Part shown: positions 50,028-59,560 of the stretch, piece after piece
Numbering within the stretch: position 1 is the stretch's first letter
Layout of the letters: every line of letters starts with the position of its first letter
DNA from: Telluribacter humicola
GTDB taxonomy: Bacteria > Bacteroidota > Bacteroidia > Cytophagales > Spirosomataceae
Direction of reading: 5' to 3'
DNA length: 64,000 nt
Assembly: GCF_017355935.1 (NCBI RefSeq)
Contig: NZ_JAFIQT010000006.1
Span: forward strand, 62,001-126,000
The notes under the pieces: model-generated
The model's input: the letters and a program-made list of their open reading frames with translations, nothing else
Told to the model about the DNA's origin: nothing
The model's database searches: none
Made by a program: the position numbers and the translations under genes

Positions 50028-52544
50028 TTATCGGATATTACGGAATGCTAATACTGAAAGGATGAGTGTGAATAGGGTAGATGTAATACTTACACCCTGT
50101 TGTAAGGCCTGCTGGGCAGTGATTTCGGTACCTGTTCTCATTGGAACATAAATCTCTGAACCTGGCTCTACTTTAGGATAGATATTGAAGGCTAAGAACT
50201 TCCGTGTTCTGTCAATCGAACCGTTGGGGTACTTTACATAAGCGCTTTTTCTTAGTGATTTTCTGGTAAAGCCACCAGCGTGTGAAATATAATCAAGGAA
50301 GCGCATGCCACGTGCATACTTTACAGTAGTAGGGTACAGCAGTTCGCCCTGTACCTGTACAGTTTCCAGTCTTTTAGGAATTCTGATAATATCACCTTCC
50401 TGAATAATCAGATCCTCATTAGAGCCTGGGCTTCTGAGAATTTTTTCAAGATTGATACCAATCAACTGCTCAGATGTTTGTTGTACCTGCACATCAATGG
50501 CTCCTTTCTTAACATCACTGGCAATATTCTGAAGAGTTTCGCTCTTTTGCTCAGCCTCACTTTGTGAAATGACTACTTGTCTAACGAGCGTAGCTCCATC
50601 CGGATAGGCCAGATCGGTTAATCCGCCAGCGCGCTGGATAATATCGGAGATCTTCTCATTCTTGGCGATTATACCGTAGAAGCCAGGGTTTAATATCTCA
50701 CCTTCGATTGCTACAAAAGTCTGCTCGCGGTAGTTAGGAGCCCGGCGTACAATTATCTCGTCGTAAGGTTGTAGAACAAACTCCTGACCATCTTTACGCA
50801 GGTTGAGATCACGGCTTACGTCAAATGAATAGGTTTCGGAGATCTTGGCGTCAGCGGCTAGGATGTTGATATCACGTTTTCTTCTTACTATTTCTACCTG
50901 TGAAGCTTTTGCTGACTCTTTAAAGCCACCAGCTTTCAGGATAAGATCTTCCAAAGTCATATTAGCCATGTAAGGATAAATACCCTCACCTGTGCCCGTA
51001 TTTGGTGTGTTAACTTCACCCTGTATATGTACGTAAGCCGGCTCTGCCAAATCAAACTTTGATGTAATGGCTACTACGTCCATTTTCTTAAGCTCGATAT
51101 CCTCGACAGTACCATTGATTATATCAGCTACATTGAATGAAATATTCTGAACAGAAAGGTCATCGTTGGTACGGATGATACTACCACGTCCGGTAAAGGC
51201 ATCTTCACGCAGACCATCGGCATTTTTGATTAGAGTCTTTAGGGTAGGGTTACTATCAATAGAGTACTCACCCGGCCTCATAACTGAGCCCTGAATGCTT
51301 ACCAGGTTTTCAAACCGGTCAAGTACTACCTGTACTTCTACTTCATCACCTGATTTTAGGTCAAAGCTGCCGAACCCAGGTTCACGAACCTCAATGATAC
51401 GACGTTCTCTTGGAGTAACACGGTATACTCGAACTCGCTCAGTATACGCATTATCTGAAAAGCCACCGGCATATTCCAGCAGAGTTGCCAGGTTTTCTTC
51501 AGGAAGCAGCTCAAATATACCAGGTCTTTTAACCTCACCGGTCAGGTCAATGCGCTCTTTATAAACTCCAACTATAATGTTGTCATTATCCTGAAGACGA
51601 ATATCTCCTTTGGCAGTACCATTCATGAGTAGGTCATACAGGTCCATCCGGCTCACTACTTTACCATTTCTTACTACTCTAACATCGCGGAAAGTACCTA
51701 ACTCATTAGGACCACCAGCCAGGAAAAGAGCGTTGAAAGCAGAGCTTAGTGAACTAAGCTGATAACTACCCGGATTCACCACTTCACCAGTTACGAAAAC
51801 ATTGATGCTTCTAACTCGGCCGAGTGTAACCGTCAGAGTACTCTTGGCTTGTCCATTGGAGCCAAGCAGACCCGGTATGAAAGAGCTTAGCTTGTCAATT
51901 AATATCTTACGTACTTCTTCAATGGTTTTGCCACTCACATAGATGGAGCCGGCACGGGGCAATGTGATAAAGCCATCACGATTTACTATAATGTTGTTAT
52001 ACGTAATTTGAGCGTAACCGTATACATAAATATCCAGCTCATCCTCAGGGCCAATTGTATAGTCACGTGGTGTAGCAATGTTGAGGTCTGGGTTAGGCTG
52101 GAAAGTCTTATTGGTAAATATAGAATAACCAAAAATCCGCTGGCGAAGTGCTAGCTTTTGTTGCTCAGCCTGAGTAAGTTTTTGATTGGCTTCTGACTCG
52201 GCCTGAAGCTCAGCATTTATTCTTTCCTGATTAACATTTGATTTGGCATCCTGTAGCACTTCTCCCTGCTGATTTGTGTTATTAGTAGGGGCATTGGGGT
52301 TAGCTGGATTGCCCTGGGTACCGGCTGGACCTCTGTTGTTTGTTGTTGAACCAGGTTGATTACCTGTTGTACCTGTATTACCTGTTCCGGTAGGTCCGGT
52401 ACCAGTATTTCCGGTTCCGGTGGTGCCAGTTCCTGTTGTGGGTGCGGGAGCAACTTGTGAAAATACGTTAGATAAGGATGTGGAGATAATCAGAAAAGAA
52501 ATCAATACTATTTTACTGATTTCAATCAGTTTCTTAGTGTTCAT
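50028..52544 (-). CDS. SLBB-domain outer-membrane polysaccharide export protein (Wza-like)
   Basis: A large (838 aa) Wza-family secretin-like export protein. A signal peptide (about residues 10-31, ending near FSQ) precedes a Gly/Thr/Asn-rich low-complexity stretch (to about residue 95). A Poly_export domain ('YTIGPEDELDIYVYGYA', about 157-173) is followed by several SLBB repeats, recognisable as 'V.I.GEV..PG.Y.L' patterns near residues 250, 330, 415, 520, 610 and 735. A hydrophobic C-terminal helix (about 815-835) ends the protein. There is no lipobox Cys. It is the first gene of the leftward export unit, opposite parE. Confidence 0.9.
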   Translation of the reverse strand: MNTKKLIEISKIVLISFLIISTSLSNVFSQVAPAPTTGTGTTGTGNTGTGPTGTGNTGTTGNQPGSTTNNRGPAGTQGNPANPNAPTNNTNQQGEVLQDAKSNVNQERINAELQAESEANQKLTQAEQQKLALRQRIFGYSIFTNKTFQPNPDLNIATPRDYTIGPEDELDIYVYGYAQITYNNIIVNRDGFITLPRAGSIYVSGKTIEEVRKILIDKLSSFIPGLLGSNGQAKSTLTVTLGRVRSINVFVTGEVVNPGSYQLSSLSSAFNALFLAGGPNELGTFRDVRVVRNGKVVSRMDLYDLLMNGTAKGDIRLQDNDNIIVGVYKERIDLTGEVKRPGIFELLPEENLATLLEYAGGFSDNAYTERVRVYRVTPRERRIIEVREPGFGSFDLKSGDEVEVQVVLDRFENLVSIQGSVMRPGEYSIDSNPTLKTLIKNADGLREDAFTGRGSIIRTNDDLSVQNISFNVADIINGTVEDIELKKMDVVAITSKFDLAEPAYVHIQGEVNTPNTGTGEGIYPYMANMTLEDLILKAGGFKESAKASQVEIVRRKRDINILAADAKISETYSFDVSRDLNLRKDGQEFVLQPYDEIIVRRAPNYREQTFVAIEGEILNPGFYGIIAKNEKISDIIQRAGGLTDLAYPDGATLVRQVVISQSEAEQKSETLQNIASDVKKGAIDVQVQQTSEQLIGINLEKILRSPGSNEDLIIQEGDIIRIPKRLETVQVQGELLYPTTVKYARGMRFLDYISHAGGFTRKSLRKSAYVKYPNGSIDRTRKFLAFNIYPKVEPGSEIYVPMRTGTEITAQQALQQGVSITSTLFTLILSVLAFRNIR
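52359..52439 (-). repeat. Gly-Thr repeat-coding stretch in the SLBB gene
   Basis: Residues 36-62 are an almost pure Thr-Gly repeat with a few Asn and Pro (TGTGNTGTGPTGTGN core). The codons vary, so it is a degenerate protein-level repeat rather than a perfect DNA microsatellite. It probably forms a flexible linker after the signal peptide. Confidence 0.75.
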
Positions 52545-52796
52545 AGAAAATGATTTATACTTGGAAGTTGTCTGGTAAGGATTATTTCTAAAAAATCCCT
52601 AAATTGTGCTCACTCTAATAAAAGTACAATAAACGTGTAATGGTGCTACTGAACAGCAAAGTAACGTAGATTTTTCATTTTTTTTGATAGAATCTGTTTT
52701 TTTTGGAATCTAAATGCTGTGGTTTGTCCGTTTCCTTAACGAAGCCTTCACTAAAACATTATATAAACAGTATTGTTAAAAAATTGCTAATTTTTT
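52545..52796. promoter_or_regulatory. Divergent promoter region of the export unit and parE
   Basis: About 250 nt, AT-rich with T-runs. For the leftward export unit the best -7 candidate is minus-strand TTACTTTGC (52656-52664), one mismatch from consensus. For parE no exact -7 element is visible. No gene. Confidence 0.35.
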
Positions 52797-54671
52797 ATGG
52801 CAGATAATTCAAATGTGCAATATGATGAGAGTAGTATCCGATCACTGGACTGGAAAGAACATATCCGGCTAAGGCCTGGTATGTACATCGGTAAGTTAGG
52901 TGACGGTGCCTCTGTTGACGATGGTATATATGTACTTGTCAAAGAAATCGTCGATAACTCAATTGACGAACACATGATGGGGAATGGTAAAACCATTGAA
53001 ATAAAAATTTCGGAACATCGGGTTGAAGTACGGGACTATGGCCGCGGTATTCCATTAGGCAAGGTAGTAGATTGTGTTTCCAAAATCAATACCGGTGGAA
53101 AATATGATTCTGGAGCCTTTCAGAAATCAGTAGGTCTGAATGGGGTCGGTACAAAGGCCGTGAATGCTCTTTCCAACTACTTTAAAGTACAATCTTTCCG
53201 GGATGGTAAGACCAAGTGGGCTGAGTTTGCACAGGGAGAGCTGGTTAAGGAGTCAGGGGAGGAGGATACCAATCAGAGAAATGGTACTTTAACCATATTC
53301 GAACCTGATAACCTTATCTTTAAGAACTTCCGGTACATACCTCAGTACCTGGATAACATGGTGTGGAATTACTGCTACCTTAACGCAGGACTTACCGTTA
53401 ATTTTAACGGGCAGAAGTATTTTTCTCAGAATGGTCTGCTTGACTTGCTGCGTAGCAAAACGGATGTAGATGCTATCCGTTATCCGATTATTTATATTAA
53501 GGGAGAGGACATCGAATTTGCTTTGACCCACGGTAACCAGTACGGTGAAGAGTACTATTCGTTTGTGAACGGTCAGTATACTACGCAAGGTGGTACTCAC
53601 CTGTCGGCCTTTCGGGAAGGTGTGGTGCGGGCTGTGCGGGAGCACTTTAATAAAGAATACGCTCCAGAAGATGTACGGTCTTCGATCATTGCTGCGGTGG
53701 CTATCCGGGTACAGGAGCCGGTATTTGAATCACAGACCAAAACTAAACTTGGCTCAACCAATATCTCGCCGGACCCCAATAGCCCAACGGTACGTACCTT
53801 TGTCAACGACTTCGTAAAGGAGCGCCTTGATAACTACCTCCATATGCACCCTGAGTCGCGCGACGCGCTCAAGAAGCGTATAGAGCAGTCGGAGCGGGAG
53901 CGTAAAGAGCTGGCGGGGATCAAGAAACTCGCTAATGACCGGGCCAAGAAGGCAAACCTTCACAACAAGAAGTTGCGGGATTGCCGGCTGCACCTATCTG
54001 AGACGAAGAACGAGCAACGTCTGGAGACGACCCTTTTCGTAACCGAGGGTGACTCAGCGAGTGGATCTATCACTAAGTCACGGGATGTACAAACCCAGGC
54101 GGTATTTAGTCTGCGGGGTAAGCCTCTGAACTGCTTCGGACTGACGAAGAAGGTCGTATACGAAAACGAAGAATTCAACCTGTTGCAGCACGCCCTGGAT
54201 ATCGAAAACGGTATCGAAGGCCTGCGTTATAATCGGATCGTAATTGCTACCGATGCCGATGTGGATGGGATGCACATACGCCTGCTCCTGATGACTTTTT
54301 TCCTGCAGTTCTTTCCGGATCTGGTGCGTAATGGCCATCTTTACATCCTCGAAACACCATTGTTCAGGGTGCGGAATAAGAAAGAGACGATTTATTGCTA
54401 CTCAGAAGAAGAGAAGAGGCAGGCGGTAGCTAAGTTGGGAGGTAAACCTGAGATAACCCGATTTAAGGGGTTAGGTGAAATTTCACCTGATGAGTTCGGA
54501 AAGTTCATTGGAGAGGATATGCGTCTGGAGCCTATCATTCTTCAGAAGGAGATGTCTATTCAGAAGCTGCTGACTTACTATATGGGTAAGAATACCCCGG
54601 ACCGTCAGCGATTCATCATTGATAACCTCAAGATTGAAAAGAACGTAGATGAACTGGCCCTGGTGAGCTAG
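52797..54671 (+). CDS. parE: DNA topoisomerase IV subunit B
   Basis: ATPase subunit of a type IIA topoisomerase that decatenates chromosomes. The GHKL domain shows '[13 protein letters not shown]' and '[14 protein letters not shown]'; the Toprim domain shows '[10 protein letters not shown]' and '[19 protein letters not shown]'; the C-terminal '[13 protein letters not shown]' is present. At 624 aa, without the GyrB insertion, it fits ParE better than GyrB. The partner gene parC, which I would expect right after it, is absent; pheA follows. ATG at 52797. Confidence 0.9.
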   Translation: MADNSNVQYDESSIRSLDWKEHIRLRPGMYIGKLGDGASVDDGIYVLVKEIVDNSIDEHMMGNGKTIEIKISEHRVEVRDYGRGIPLGKVVDCVSKINTGGKYDSGAFQKSVGLNGVGTKAVNALSNYFKVQSFRDGKTKWAEFAQGELVKESGEEDTNQRNGTLTIFEPDNLIFKNFRYIPQYLDNMVWNYCYLNAGLTVNFNGQKYFSQNGLLDLLRSKTDVDAIRYPIIYIKGEDIEFALTHGNQYGEEYYSFVNGQYTTQGGTHLSAFREGVVRAVREHFNKEYAPEDVRSSIIAAVAIRVQEPVFESQTKTKLGSTNISPDPNSPTVRTFVNDFVKERLDNYLHMHPESRDALKKRIEQSERERKELAGIKKLANDRAKKANLHNKKLRDCRLHLSETKNEQRLETTLFVTEGDSASGSITKSRDVQTQAVFSLRGKPLNCFGLTKKVVYENEEFNLLQHALDIENGIEGLRYNRIVIATDADVDGMHIRLLLMTFFLQFFPDLVRNGHLYILETPLFRVRNKKETIYCYSEEEKRQAVAKLGGKPEITRFKGLGEISPDEFGKFIGEDMRLEPIILQKEMSIQKLLTYYMGKNTPDRQRFIIDNLKIEKNVDELALVS

Positions 54672-54677
54672 TTTTGC
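54669..54677 (+). promoter_or_regulatory. -7 promoter element for pheA, overlapping the parE stop
   Basis: TAGTTTTGC matches TAnnTTTG exactly; its first three bases are the parE TAG stop. The GTG start of pheA is 33 nt beyond it. Confidence 0.5.
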
Positions 54678-54710
54678 AAACCGATTTAGTACCATACCCA
54701 CTTACTTTCT

Positions 54711-55793
54711 GTGGATTTACAAGATTTAAGAAAACATATTGACTCACTTGATGACCAACTCCTCCAGCTCCTTAACGAGCGGATGGAGTTGGTCAAAAAA
54801 GTAGGAGAGCTCAAACGAGCTACCAAAACTATTATCTACCGGCCCGAGCGTGAAAAACAGATTCTGGATCGGCTGGAAAAACAAAATAAAGGGCTGCTTA
54901 GCCGTTCGGCGATCGAAGCTATCTTCCTGGAAATATTTGCGGTATCACGTAATCTTGAGCTTCCGGAGCGAATTGCCTACCTGGGTCCAGAGGGAAGCTT
55001 TACCCATCAGGCCGCCGAAAGCCGGTTTGGTGGGATGAGTGAGTACCTGGTGCTTCCAACCATCCGTTCCATCTTTGATAGTGTTGAGACAGGCCGTGCC
55101 CGATTTGGTGTAGTACCTATCGAGAATAATCAGGAAGGGGTAGTAAGTGAGACAATGGACCTGCTGCGCGAAAAGGAGCTGCTAATCGCTGCCGAGGTAC
55201 TGCTTCCGATTCACTTCTCCTTCGTATCCCAGTCAGATTCTCTGCACGATATCCGTCGAATCTACTCCAAGGATATTGCCTTCCGGCAGTGTAGTAAGTT
55301 CCTGCGGGAGTACTTTGAAGAGCTTAATGTAGAATTGATACCGGTAGAGTCTACTTCAAAGGCTGCCAAGCTGGCCGCTCAGGAGCCGGATGCCGCGGCT
55401 ATTTGTTCTCACATAGCCGCTCGGTTATTCGGTGTACCTGTACTGTTTGATAATATCGGGGATGGAGATCAGAACCGGACGCGTTTTGTGATCCTGTCTA
55501 AATCTTTTGTTAATCAGAAAAGCCAGGCCGATAAGACCACGCTCATCGCTAACTTACCCAATACCCACCGGCCTGGAGTACTTTTCGAATTTCTCAAAGA
55601 CTTCAATGATCGGGGCATTAACCTGACCAAGATAGAAAGCCGTCCCCTACGTGATGGCTCTACATTCAAGTCCTGGTTTCTGGTGGAATTTGAAGGGCAC
55701 CACGACGACCAGCCCGTGCAGGAAATTTTCCAGAAGTACGGAACGCACCTCAAGTGGCTGGGGAGCTACGTCAGGATATCAGATAGTAAATAA
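54711..55793 (+). CDS. pheA: Bifunctional chorismate mutase/prephenate dehydratase
   Basis: Carries chorismate to prephenate and on to phenylpyruvate in phenylalanine synthesis. Residues 1-85 form the AroQ-type chorismate mutase ('DLRKHIDSLDDQLLQLLNERM', 'IYRPEREKQIL' in two parts). From about 88 the prephenate dehydratase follows ('IAYLGPEGSFTHQAA', 'GVVPIENNQEGVV', 'NRTRFVIL'). An ACT domain (about 280-355, 'RPGVLFEFLKDF', 'LTKIESRP') allows feedback by phenylalanine. Start is GTG at 54711. The stop is 2 nt from the convergent ribF stop. Confidence 0.94.
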   Translation: MDLQDLRKHIDSLDDQLLQLLNERMELVKKVGELKRATKTIIYRPEREKQILDRLEKQNKGLLSRSAIEAIFLEIFAVSRNLELPERIAYLGPEGSFTHQAAESRFGGMSEYLVLPTIRSIFDSVETGRARFGVVPIENNQEGVVSETMDLLREKELLIAAEVLLPIHFSFVSQSDSLHDIRRIYSKDIAFRQCSKFLREYFEELNVELIPVESTSKAAKLAAQEPDAAAICSHIAARLFGVPVLFDNIGDGDQNRTRFVILSKSFVNQKSQADKTTLIANLPNTHRPGVLFEFLKDFNDRGINLTKIESRPLRDGSTFKSWFLVEFEGHHDDQPVQEIFQKYGTHLKWLGSYVRISDSK

Positions 55794-55795
55794 GG

Positions 55796-56725
55796 CTATT
55801 GAGTAAGGTAGGAAAGGGATTGTTCCTTGTCTGCCTTTATCTGCTGCATCAGATCATCCAGGCTGTTGAACTTGTGTTCAGGGCGGAGGTAGTGGAGCAG
55901 TTCTACCTGGAGCTTCTCTCCGTAGATCTCCTTATTGAATTCAAACAGGTTGGCTTCTATGGTACGGTTGGTGCCGTCTACAGTTGGACGGGTACCAATG
56001 TTGAGCATACCTCCGTATACAGTACCGGCATGTTTGGCCCGAATGATATACACTCCATTGGCTGGTATAAGCTTATAATTTTCTCTGACCAATACATTGG
56101 CAGTAGGAAAGCCAATGGTACGACCAAGCTGCTTCCCCTTCACAATAGTACCCGAAAACTCGTAGGGGCGCCCTAATAGCTCATTAGCTTCCTTCACATC
56201 ACCTTCAAGTAAGGCCTTGCGTATTCTGGTTGAGCTGATGGCTAGCTGGTCTATATCCTGGCGGGATATCTCTTCCACTTCAAAGCCGTATTGGCTGGCA
56301 TTCTGCTGCAGAAACTCAAAGCTCCCTTCACGGTTACGACCGAACCGGTGGTCATAGCCGATTACCAGCTTTTTGGTACCAATACGGTCCACCAGTACCT
56401 GACGGATAAAGTTTTCTGAAGACAGTTCGGAAAACGAGCGGGTAAAGGGCACTATCACCAGGTGCTGAATACCCAGCTGCGCCAGGAGTTCTGTTTTTTC
56501 TTCAATGGTAGATAGTAGCTGCAGATCCTGACTATCTTCCGAAACTACCATGCGGGGGTGGGGCCAGAAGGTAAGTACTACGGTTTCGCCTCCACTATTG
56601 GTACTTATCTCACGCAGGCGGGACAGAATCTTCTGATGACCCACGTGTACTCCATCAAAGGTACCGCTTGTCACTACGGCGTAGGGAAGCTTCTCAAACG
56701 ACTCAATGGAGTGATATACTTTCAT
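55796..56725 (-). CDS. ribF: Bifunctional riboflavin kinase/FAD synthetase
   Basis: Makes FMN and FAD from riboflavin. The N-terminal nucleotidyltransferase domain has 'VTSGTFDGVHVGHQKIL' (about residues 19-35) and 'IGYDHRFGRNREG'; the C-terminal flavokinase domain has 'GRTIGFPTANV' (about 200-210). Length (309 aa) is standard. It is the last gene of the ftsX-DUF3098-uppP-truB-ribF unit; its ATG overlaps the stop of truB by one base. Confidence 0.96.
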   Translation of the reverse strand: MKVYHSIESFEKLPYAVVTSGTFDGVHVGHQKILSRLREISTNSGGETVVLTFWPHPRMVVSEDSQDLQLLSTIEEKTELLAQLGIQHLVIVPFTRSFSELSSENFIRQVLVDRIGTKKLVIGYDHRFGRNREGSFEFLQQNASQYGFEVEEISRQDIDQLAISSTRIRKALLEGDVKEANELLGRPYEFSGTIVKGKQLGRTIGFPTANVLVRENYKLIPANGVYIIRAKHAGTVYGGMLNIGTRPTVDGTNRTIEANLFEFNKEIYGEKLQVELLHYLRPEHKFNSLDDLMQQIKADKEQSLSYLTQ

Positions 56726-57447
56726 TATTCATTTGGTAAGTCTAGCTGAGCTCTCTTTTGCTGAATATAGTCAGTAAGTGACCAGGCATCCGAAAGCTTA
56801 AATTCACCGATGCGGGTTCGACAGAGGGAGCTCAAATAAGCCCCGCTTTCTACTAACTTTCCAAAGTCCCTGACGATACTGCGTATGTAGGTACCTTTAG
56901 TACATACAATCCGGAAGGTCACTTCAGGGAATCGGGTAGTATCTATCTCGAATAACGAAATAGTGACTTGCCGGGTTTTTATTTCGGCGGTTTCGCCGCG
57001 ACGAGCTTTCTTGTACAGGCGCTCACCATCCACCCGAACAGCGGAGTAAATAGGGGGAACTTGATCAATAGTACCTGTCAGAGTTTGACGGGCTTTTTCG
57101 AGAAGATCGACATTGATGTGGTTAGTAGGGTACTCCGCATCAAACTCGGTCTCCAGGTCAATGGAGGGGGTGGTCTTGCCCAGTACCAGGGTACCGGTGT
57201 ACTCCTTTTCCTGAGCCTGGTAGGTATCTATTTGTTTTGTCTTCTTGCCGGTGCACAGTATCAGCAGGCCCGTAGCTAATGGGTCAAGTGTACCGGCATG
57301 TCCGATCTTTTTAAACTTACAGGCTCTCTTGAGCTTATTGGCAACATCAAAAGAAGTCCAGGTAAGGGGCTTGTCTATTAGAATCACTTCCCCCTCGTCC
57401 GCTGGCTGATTATCTTTATCAGGTACTTCTGGATTACTATTTGTCAT
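56725..57447 (-). CDS. truB: tRNA pseudouridine-55 synthase
   Basis: Makes pseudouridine 55 in the T-loop of tRNAs. It has '[17 protein letters not shown]' at the start and the catalytic Asp in '[14 protein letters not shown]' (about residues 51-64). The length (240 aa) is on the short side, lacking a long PUA tail, as is common in Bacteroidota. It starts 2 nt after the uppP stop and overlaps ribF by one base. Confidence 0.95.
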   Translation of the reverse strand: MTNSNPEVPDKDNQPADEGEVILIDKPLTWTSFDVANKLKRACKFKKIGHAGTLDPLATGLLILCTGKKTKQIDTYQAQEKEYTGTLVLGKTTPSIDLETEFDAEYPTNHINVDLLEKARQTLTGTIDQVPPIYSAVRVDGERLYKKARRGETAEIKTRQVTISLFEIDTTRFPEVTFRIVCTKGTYIRSIVRDFGKLVESGAYLSSLCRTRIGEFKLSDAWSLTDYIQQKRAQLDLPNE

Positions 57448-57449
57448 TA

Positions 57450-58229
57450 TTATACTATATCAAGCTTATAGCCGGAAGCCAGTAAGCCTAGTAATACTAA
57501 CCCGAGTATGATGCGGTAATAGCCAAACAACTTAAAACCATAGCGGGTCAGAAAATTTATGAAAAAGCGAATAGCCAGCATGGCTACGACGAAAGCAACC
57601 AGATTACCTACCAGTAGAGTTTCGATATCTTCAGGTTGGATGCTTTTGTAAGTCTTCAGGAGTTTGTAGCCTGCCGCGGCTGCCATTGTAGGTACCGCCA
57701 GGAAAAACGAAAATTCAGCCGATTGCTTCCGGGTTAAGCCCTGAAACATACCACCGATTATAGTTGCTGCCGAGCGTGACACTCCGGGGATCATAGCTAT
57801 ACACTGAAAGAAGCCGACCTTCACCGCTTCGGGATAACTTATTTCGCGGTCCTTGGGATATTCATTCGCTATTTTATCGATGAATACAAGTACAATACCG
57901 CCTAGTAGTAGAGAAATAGCAACTACCCAAACGTTTTCGAGCATGGCATCGATGTAATCATTGAGCAGAAAGCCAATAACCGCAGCCGGTAAGAAAGCTA
58001 CGAAGAGTTTGTAGTAAAAGTCACGGGTTTGTAAGAAGCGTCGGCGGTACAGAACTACTACAGAAAGAATAGCACCAAACTGGATATTAACAGTAAACAT
58101 CTTGGTGAACTCCAGGTGGCTAATCCCCATCATAGAGGACGCGATAATCATGTGACCAGTAGAGGATACTGGTAAAAATTCGGTAATACCCTCAACAATG
58201 GCGAGTATTACTGCTTGCCAAAAATTCAT
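57450..58229 (-). CDS. uppP: Undecaprenyl-diphosphatase
   Basis: Integral membrane phosphatase that recycles undecaprenyl pyrophosphate to the carrier used in peptidoglycan and surface-polysaccharide synthesis. Family motifs are '[17 protein letters not shown]' (about residues 13-29) and '[13 protein letters not shown]' (about 144-156). About eight hydrophobic segments, 259 aa. Its ATG overlaps the stop of the DUF3098 gene by one base, and truB follows 2 nt later. Confidence 0.96.
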   Translation of the reverse strand: MNFWQAVILAIVEGITEFLPVSSTGHMIIASSMMGISHLEFTKMFTVNIQFGAILSVVVLYRRRFLQTRDFYYKLFVAFLPAAVIGFLLNDYIDAMLENVWVVAISLLLGGIVLVFIDKIANEYPKDREISYPEAVKVGFFQCIAMIPGVSRSAATIIGGMFQGLTRKQSAEFSFFLAVPTMAAAAGYKLLKTYKSIQPEDIETLLVGNLVAFVVAMLAIRFFINFLTRYGFKLFGYYRIILGLVLLGLLASGYKLDIV

Positions 58230-58444
58230 TATTTATCGGAAGGTTTGCGTAGAATAGCCCAAAATTCAACGATGAAGCCGCTGATGGTAACAAGTGGTCC
58301 AATGGTAAGGCCAAGTACACCAAACCCAAACTCTTCAGAGTCGAGATTCATGATGATAAAGCCCCCTAAAATTAGCGCCAGGCCTATGAGAAGCAAGCGG
58401 TAATTAGTCGACGAAAAAGGAAATGGATTTTTAGTTGCACTCAT
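58229..58444 (-). CDS. DUF3098 family small membrane protein
   Basis: A 71-residue protein with two hydrophobic helices (about 17-34 and 43-62) separated by a short loop with '[10 protein letters not shown]'. This is the Bacteroidota DUF3098 family, of unknown function, normally found between ftsX and uppP as here. The stop overlaps the uppP start by one base, so it is translated with uppP. A link to cell-wall carrier recycling or division is inference from context. Confidence 0.88.
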   Translation of the reverse strand: MSATKNPFPFSSTNYRLLLIGLALILGGFIIMNLDSEEFGFGVLGLTIGPLVTISGFIVEFWAILRKPSDK

Positions 58445-58495
58445 TGAAAAGTTCTTTAGAAGTACGTGTAATTAGTTTGTAGTATAGCTAGAATA

Positions 58496-59377
58496 TCAAT
58501 AAAGATCATCGAGTGACATCCGGAGGTACCGAATAATAGACTGGTAGGTACTGGTAATGCCGATCATGATACCAAGTATGAGCACACATCCGATCAGGAT
58601 GGCGAGCTTATCATACTCCTGCAGGAGGTATAAACCTTCCACATTTCTTACAGCTACTTGCTGAAGTAGTATAAGTAGTCCGCATGCCAGGATACTGCCC
58701 ACCAGCCCCTGGACGGCACCCCGTACTACAAACGGACGTTGTATAAATCCGTTAGTAGCGCCGACTAGTTGCATACTCCTGATCAGGAAACGCTGGGAAT
58801 AAATAGCCAGCTTGATGGTATTATTGATCAGTAGTACGATAATGATAAGCATAATCAGGGCAAAGCTCGATAGGATGATATAGATCTTGGTAATGTTACG
58901 GTTGATATTGTCCGCCAGGTTTTCCTGATATACCGCTTCGTATACATTGTCTATTTTTTCCAGGTCTTCCCGGATCTGCTTTAGCTTGGCTTCTTCAAAA
59001 TAGTCTTCATGTACTTTTACCCGGTAACTATCCCGAAGTGGGTTTTCACCCAGAAAAGTAGTAAAGTCTTCTTTGGTCCCTTCGATGAATTCCTTAGCGG
59101 CTTCTTCTTTAGATACAAAAATGATAGCAGGTTCCTCAGTACTTGTCTGTAGGTAAGGCTTCTTCTGGATTTCCTGAAGGAGAGAGTCTCGTCCGGCTTC
59201 AGTGGATGTCTTCTCCAGGAAGACCCGCACCTCAATGTTCTGTCGGATGATCGACACCATCTTTTTGGACTGTATGACCAGCATTCCACAAAAACCAATC
59301 AGGAAGAGAGCTGCCGTCAGACTGACCACAATCATAGTATTGGGGTAGCTACCAATCTTCTTCTTCTTTCTGGGCAT
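58496..59377 (-). CDS. ftsX: Cell division protein FtsX-like permease
   Basis: Inner-membrane protein that with FtsE controls peptidoglycan hydrolases at division. It has four hydrophobic segments (about 16-36, 168-190, 218-240, 262-282) and a large periplasmic loop after the first; 'IEVRVFLEKTSTEAGRDSLL' is the usual start of that loop. Length (293 aa) is normal. The partner ATPase ftsE is not adjacent, which I believe is common in Bacteroidota. It is the first gene of the unit leading to ribF and has a -7 element at 59445-59453. Confidence 0.92.
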   Translation of the reverse strand: MPRKKKKIGSYPNTMIVVSLTAALFLIGFCGMLVIQSKKMVSIIRQNIEVRVFLEKTSTEAGRDSLLQEIQKKPYLQTSTEEPAIIFVSKEEAAKEFIEGTKEDFTTFLGENPLRDSYRVKVHEDYFEEAKLKQIREDLEKIDNVYEAVYQENLADNINRNITKIYIILSSFALIMLIIIVLLINNTIKLAIYSQRFLIRSMQLVGATNGFIQRPFVVRGAVQGLVGSILACGLLILLQQVAVRNVEGLYLLQEYDKLAILIGCVLILGIMIGITSTYQSIIRYLRMSLDDLY

Positions 59378-59444
59378 ACGCAGGGATAAATTGTAAGGTG
59401 ATTCAAATAGCCTCTATTGGACCATTGCTTTTGTTGTATTGGTT

Positions 59445-59453
59445 GCAAAAATA
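59445..59453 (-). promoter_or_regulatory. -7 promoter element for the ftsX operon
   Basis: Minus strand TATTTTTGC matches TAnnTTTG; a TTTG lies 23 nt further upstream (rc of 59477-59480), at slightly long -33 spacing. Leader of about 60 nt. Confidence 0.6.
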
Positions 59454-59506
59454 ACTATTAATACCATTAATAGGTCCAAATGAGTCATTCGTTAAGTATT
59501 TTTAAC

Positions 59507-59534
59507 GAAAAAAAGCGCCCGGGTATCCAGGCGC
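59507..59534 (-). terminator. Terminator after the bifunctional nuclease gene
   Basis: On the minus strand an 8-bp GC-rich stem with one T-G pair (GCGCCTGG with CCCGGGCGC) is followed by seven Ts. It lies 27 nt past the stop of the nuclease gene and just before the ftsX promoter. Confidence 0.8.
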
Positions 59535-59560
59535 CTGTAAAGTATCAGGTTGTGGTTGTA

